Origin: Stemphylium vesicarium | Lineage: Eukaryota; Ascomycota; Dothideomycetes; Pleosporales; Pleosporaceae | DNA length: 64,000 nucleotides | Direction: 5' to 3' | Assembly (NCBI GenBank): GCA_004380135.1 | Contig: QXCR01000023.1 | Span: forward strand, 127,224-191,223 | Shown here: positions 63,067-64,000 of the stretch, one piece after another | Layout: each line of letters begins with the position of its first letter | Position numbering within the stretch: position 1 is the stretch's first letter | Position numbers and translations under genes: made by a program | Notes under the pieces: model-generated | Told to the model about the DNA's origin: nothing | The model's input: the letters and a program-made list of their open reading frames with translations, nothing else | Databases searched by the model: none

Positions 63067-64000
63067 TCATGTAGGAGGATTCGCGCTAAAGTCTTGAGAT
63101 GGATTGCCCGCTCTATGCTCAGTCTTCTGCTCGCACTTCTTGAACGGATGTTTCAGGTACCTTGGAATCTGCGAATCACCCGGCTTCCTTAGCCTATCCA
63201 GCGACGAGTGGATATCGATGTTATTATGTCCTTTACAGTGCCCATTCTTATTGCAAAAGTGCTCCCAGTCCTCGGAGAACATCAGACCCCTCAAAATGGG
63301 AAACTGTTTAGTTTCGTCCTTGTTAATATTCCAGAAGTGATTATTCCTGCCAAAGTCGCGGCACATACACGGGTAGTTGCGACGCTTGGTCTCCCAAACA
63401 CTCGAGATGGCCTCTCCGCCTGAATTGCGGCAAATCGGCAAAGTGAAGAGGCCAGGAAGCTTTCCAAGGTTCGTTCCAACTCCCTTCCCGCGTGTAAGAG
63501 CAGAAGCGACTTCCTTGTAATCGAAGAGCTCAAGGGCGTTTTGCAGCTTGTTCTCGTGGACGAAGAGCGAAGAAGGAACAACATCCTTGATGGTAAATCC
63601 ATAAGCGTCGGGAATTTCGATCCCGAAGGTTTCGGTAACCAGTTGGACCGTGGATCCTGGCGTGCTTGTCTCCACTGCCCGACGCGTACTCCTGGGACTT
63701 ATCAAGGGCGTAAACATGGTACGCCCGGTTCGGCCGTTCGGGCAGGCAGACTCGGCTTTCCTGAGGTCCACGCCTATCATTCCAACAGCCAGCCGGTGAA
63801 TTGGCATCGATGATGTAGGACCTCTCCCACGCCCAGAGCGCATTCATAACGCCTGCCCGCATGAGTTGATTGGAATTCCTCCGGACCGCAGACTGTATGG
63901 GATCATCTTTCCTGAAGAAATACTCGCCTTTGAGGATATCCAGCAGATCCTGACCATGCTCATTCCATTCTCCCTCCATGAATTCTTCCATGACGCGGAT
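63067..64000 (-). pseudogene. 3' part of a killer-toxin-like GH18 chitinase gene, frameshifted, runs off the window
   Basis: Minus-strand coding sequence entering from the right edge. It reads VMEEFMEGEWNEHGQDLLDI, ALWAWERSYIIDANSPAGCW, NDRRGPQESRVCLPE, NRAYHVYALDKS and HARIHGPTGYR, then after a one-base frame change near 63625-63645 continues FGIEIPDAYGFTIKDVVPSS, NALELFDYKEVASALTRGKG, LPICRNSGGEAISSVWE and YPCMCRDFG to a stop at 63067. These blocks resemble the cysteine-containing C-terminal region of large fungal GH18 chitinases of the killer-toxin alpha/beta type; the catalytic domain would lie outside the window. The frame change, if not a sequencing error or an unusual splice, makes the tail non-functional. 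The family assignment rests on remembered motif order. Confidence 0.5.

Overview
The window looks like chromosomal DNA of a filamentous ascomycete, most likely a dothideomycete of the Pleosporales type. Genes are short-intron eukaryotic genes (introns mostly 45-85 nt, GTRAGT-like donors, CTAAC-like branch sites, CAG/TAG acceptors). They lie on both strands without operons, and mix housekeeping genes with families typical of plant-associated moulds: GH54 arabinofuranosidase, sedolisin protease, Pth11-like receptor, ACC-synthase-like enzyme and a GPI-type secreted protein. The taxonomic placement is inferred from gene content, not from a marker gene. I saw no rRNA, tRNA or CRISPR and no intact transposon.

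Layout. 0-5.9 kb: the 5' end of SPT16 (FACT histone chaperone), divergent from a degenerate mitochondrial carrier; then a GST and an ACC-synthase-like aminotransferase. 7.4-11 kb: a D-2-hydroxyacid dehydrogenase, then two broken genes facing away from each other, a DUF917/hydantoinase-type remnant and an NCS1 nucleobase/hydantoin permease remnant. 11-16.3 kb: two proteins carrying a T5orf172 (GIY-YIG-like) domain. 17-26.6 kb: an AKR7-type aldo-keto reductase, a disordered basic protein, a GNAT acetyltransferase, an F-box-like protein and a type II membrane GT31-like glycosyltransferase with a PAN-like tail. 28-33 kb: a decayed NB-ARC (NLR-like) gene next to an intact one-chain fusion of N-carbamoylase and hydantoin racemase. 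34-36.8 kb: a secreted GPI-type protein and a RING-like pseudogene.

38-55.6 kb is the densest part: a vacuolar Ca2+/H+ exchanger-like gene, sedolisin, a beta-lactamase-fold esterase, a Rab5-type GTPase (P-loop spread over micro-exons) divergent from the SAC1 phosphoinositide phosphatase, a hypothetical protein divergent from the MICOS subunit MIC60, and a tandem pair of RING genes, the second with a nonsense codon. 55.6-60 kb: GH54 arabinofuranosidase and a Pth11/rhodopsin-like membrane protein. 60-63 kb is gene-poor. The window ends in the 3' part of a killer-toxin-like GH18 chitinase C-terminal region that carries a frameshift.

Two themes stand out. First, hydantoin/amide metabolism appears twice: an intact carbamoylase-racemase fusion at 31-33 kb, and the decayed DUF917/NCS1 pair at 8.7-11 kb whose 5' halves are both missing, as one central deletion would produce. 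Second, gene decay is frequent in the accessory parts (NCS1, DUF917, NLR-like, two RING-like genes, chitinase tail), while housekeeping genes (SPT16, Rab5, SAC1, MIC60, CAX) are intact. The Rab5 and SAC1 genes share one short divergent promoter, which may link their expression in endomembrane trafficking.
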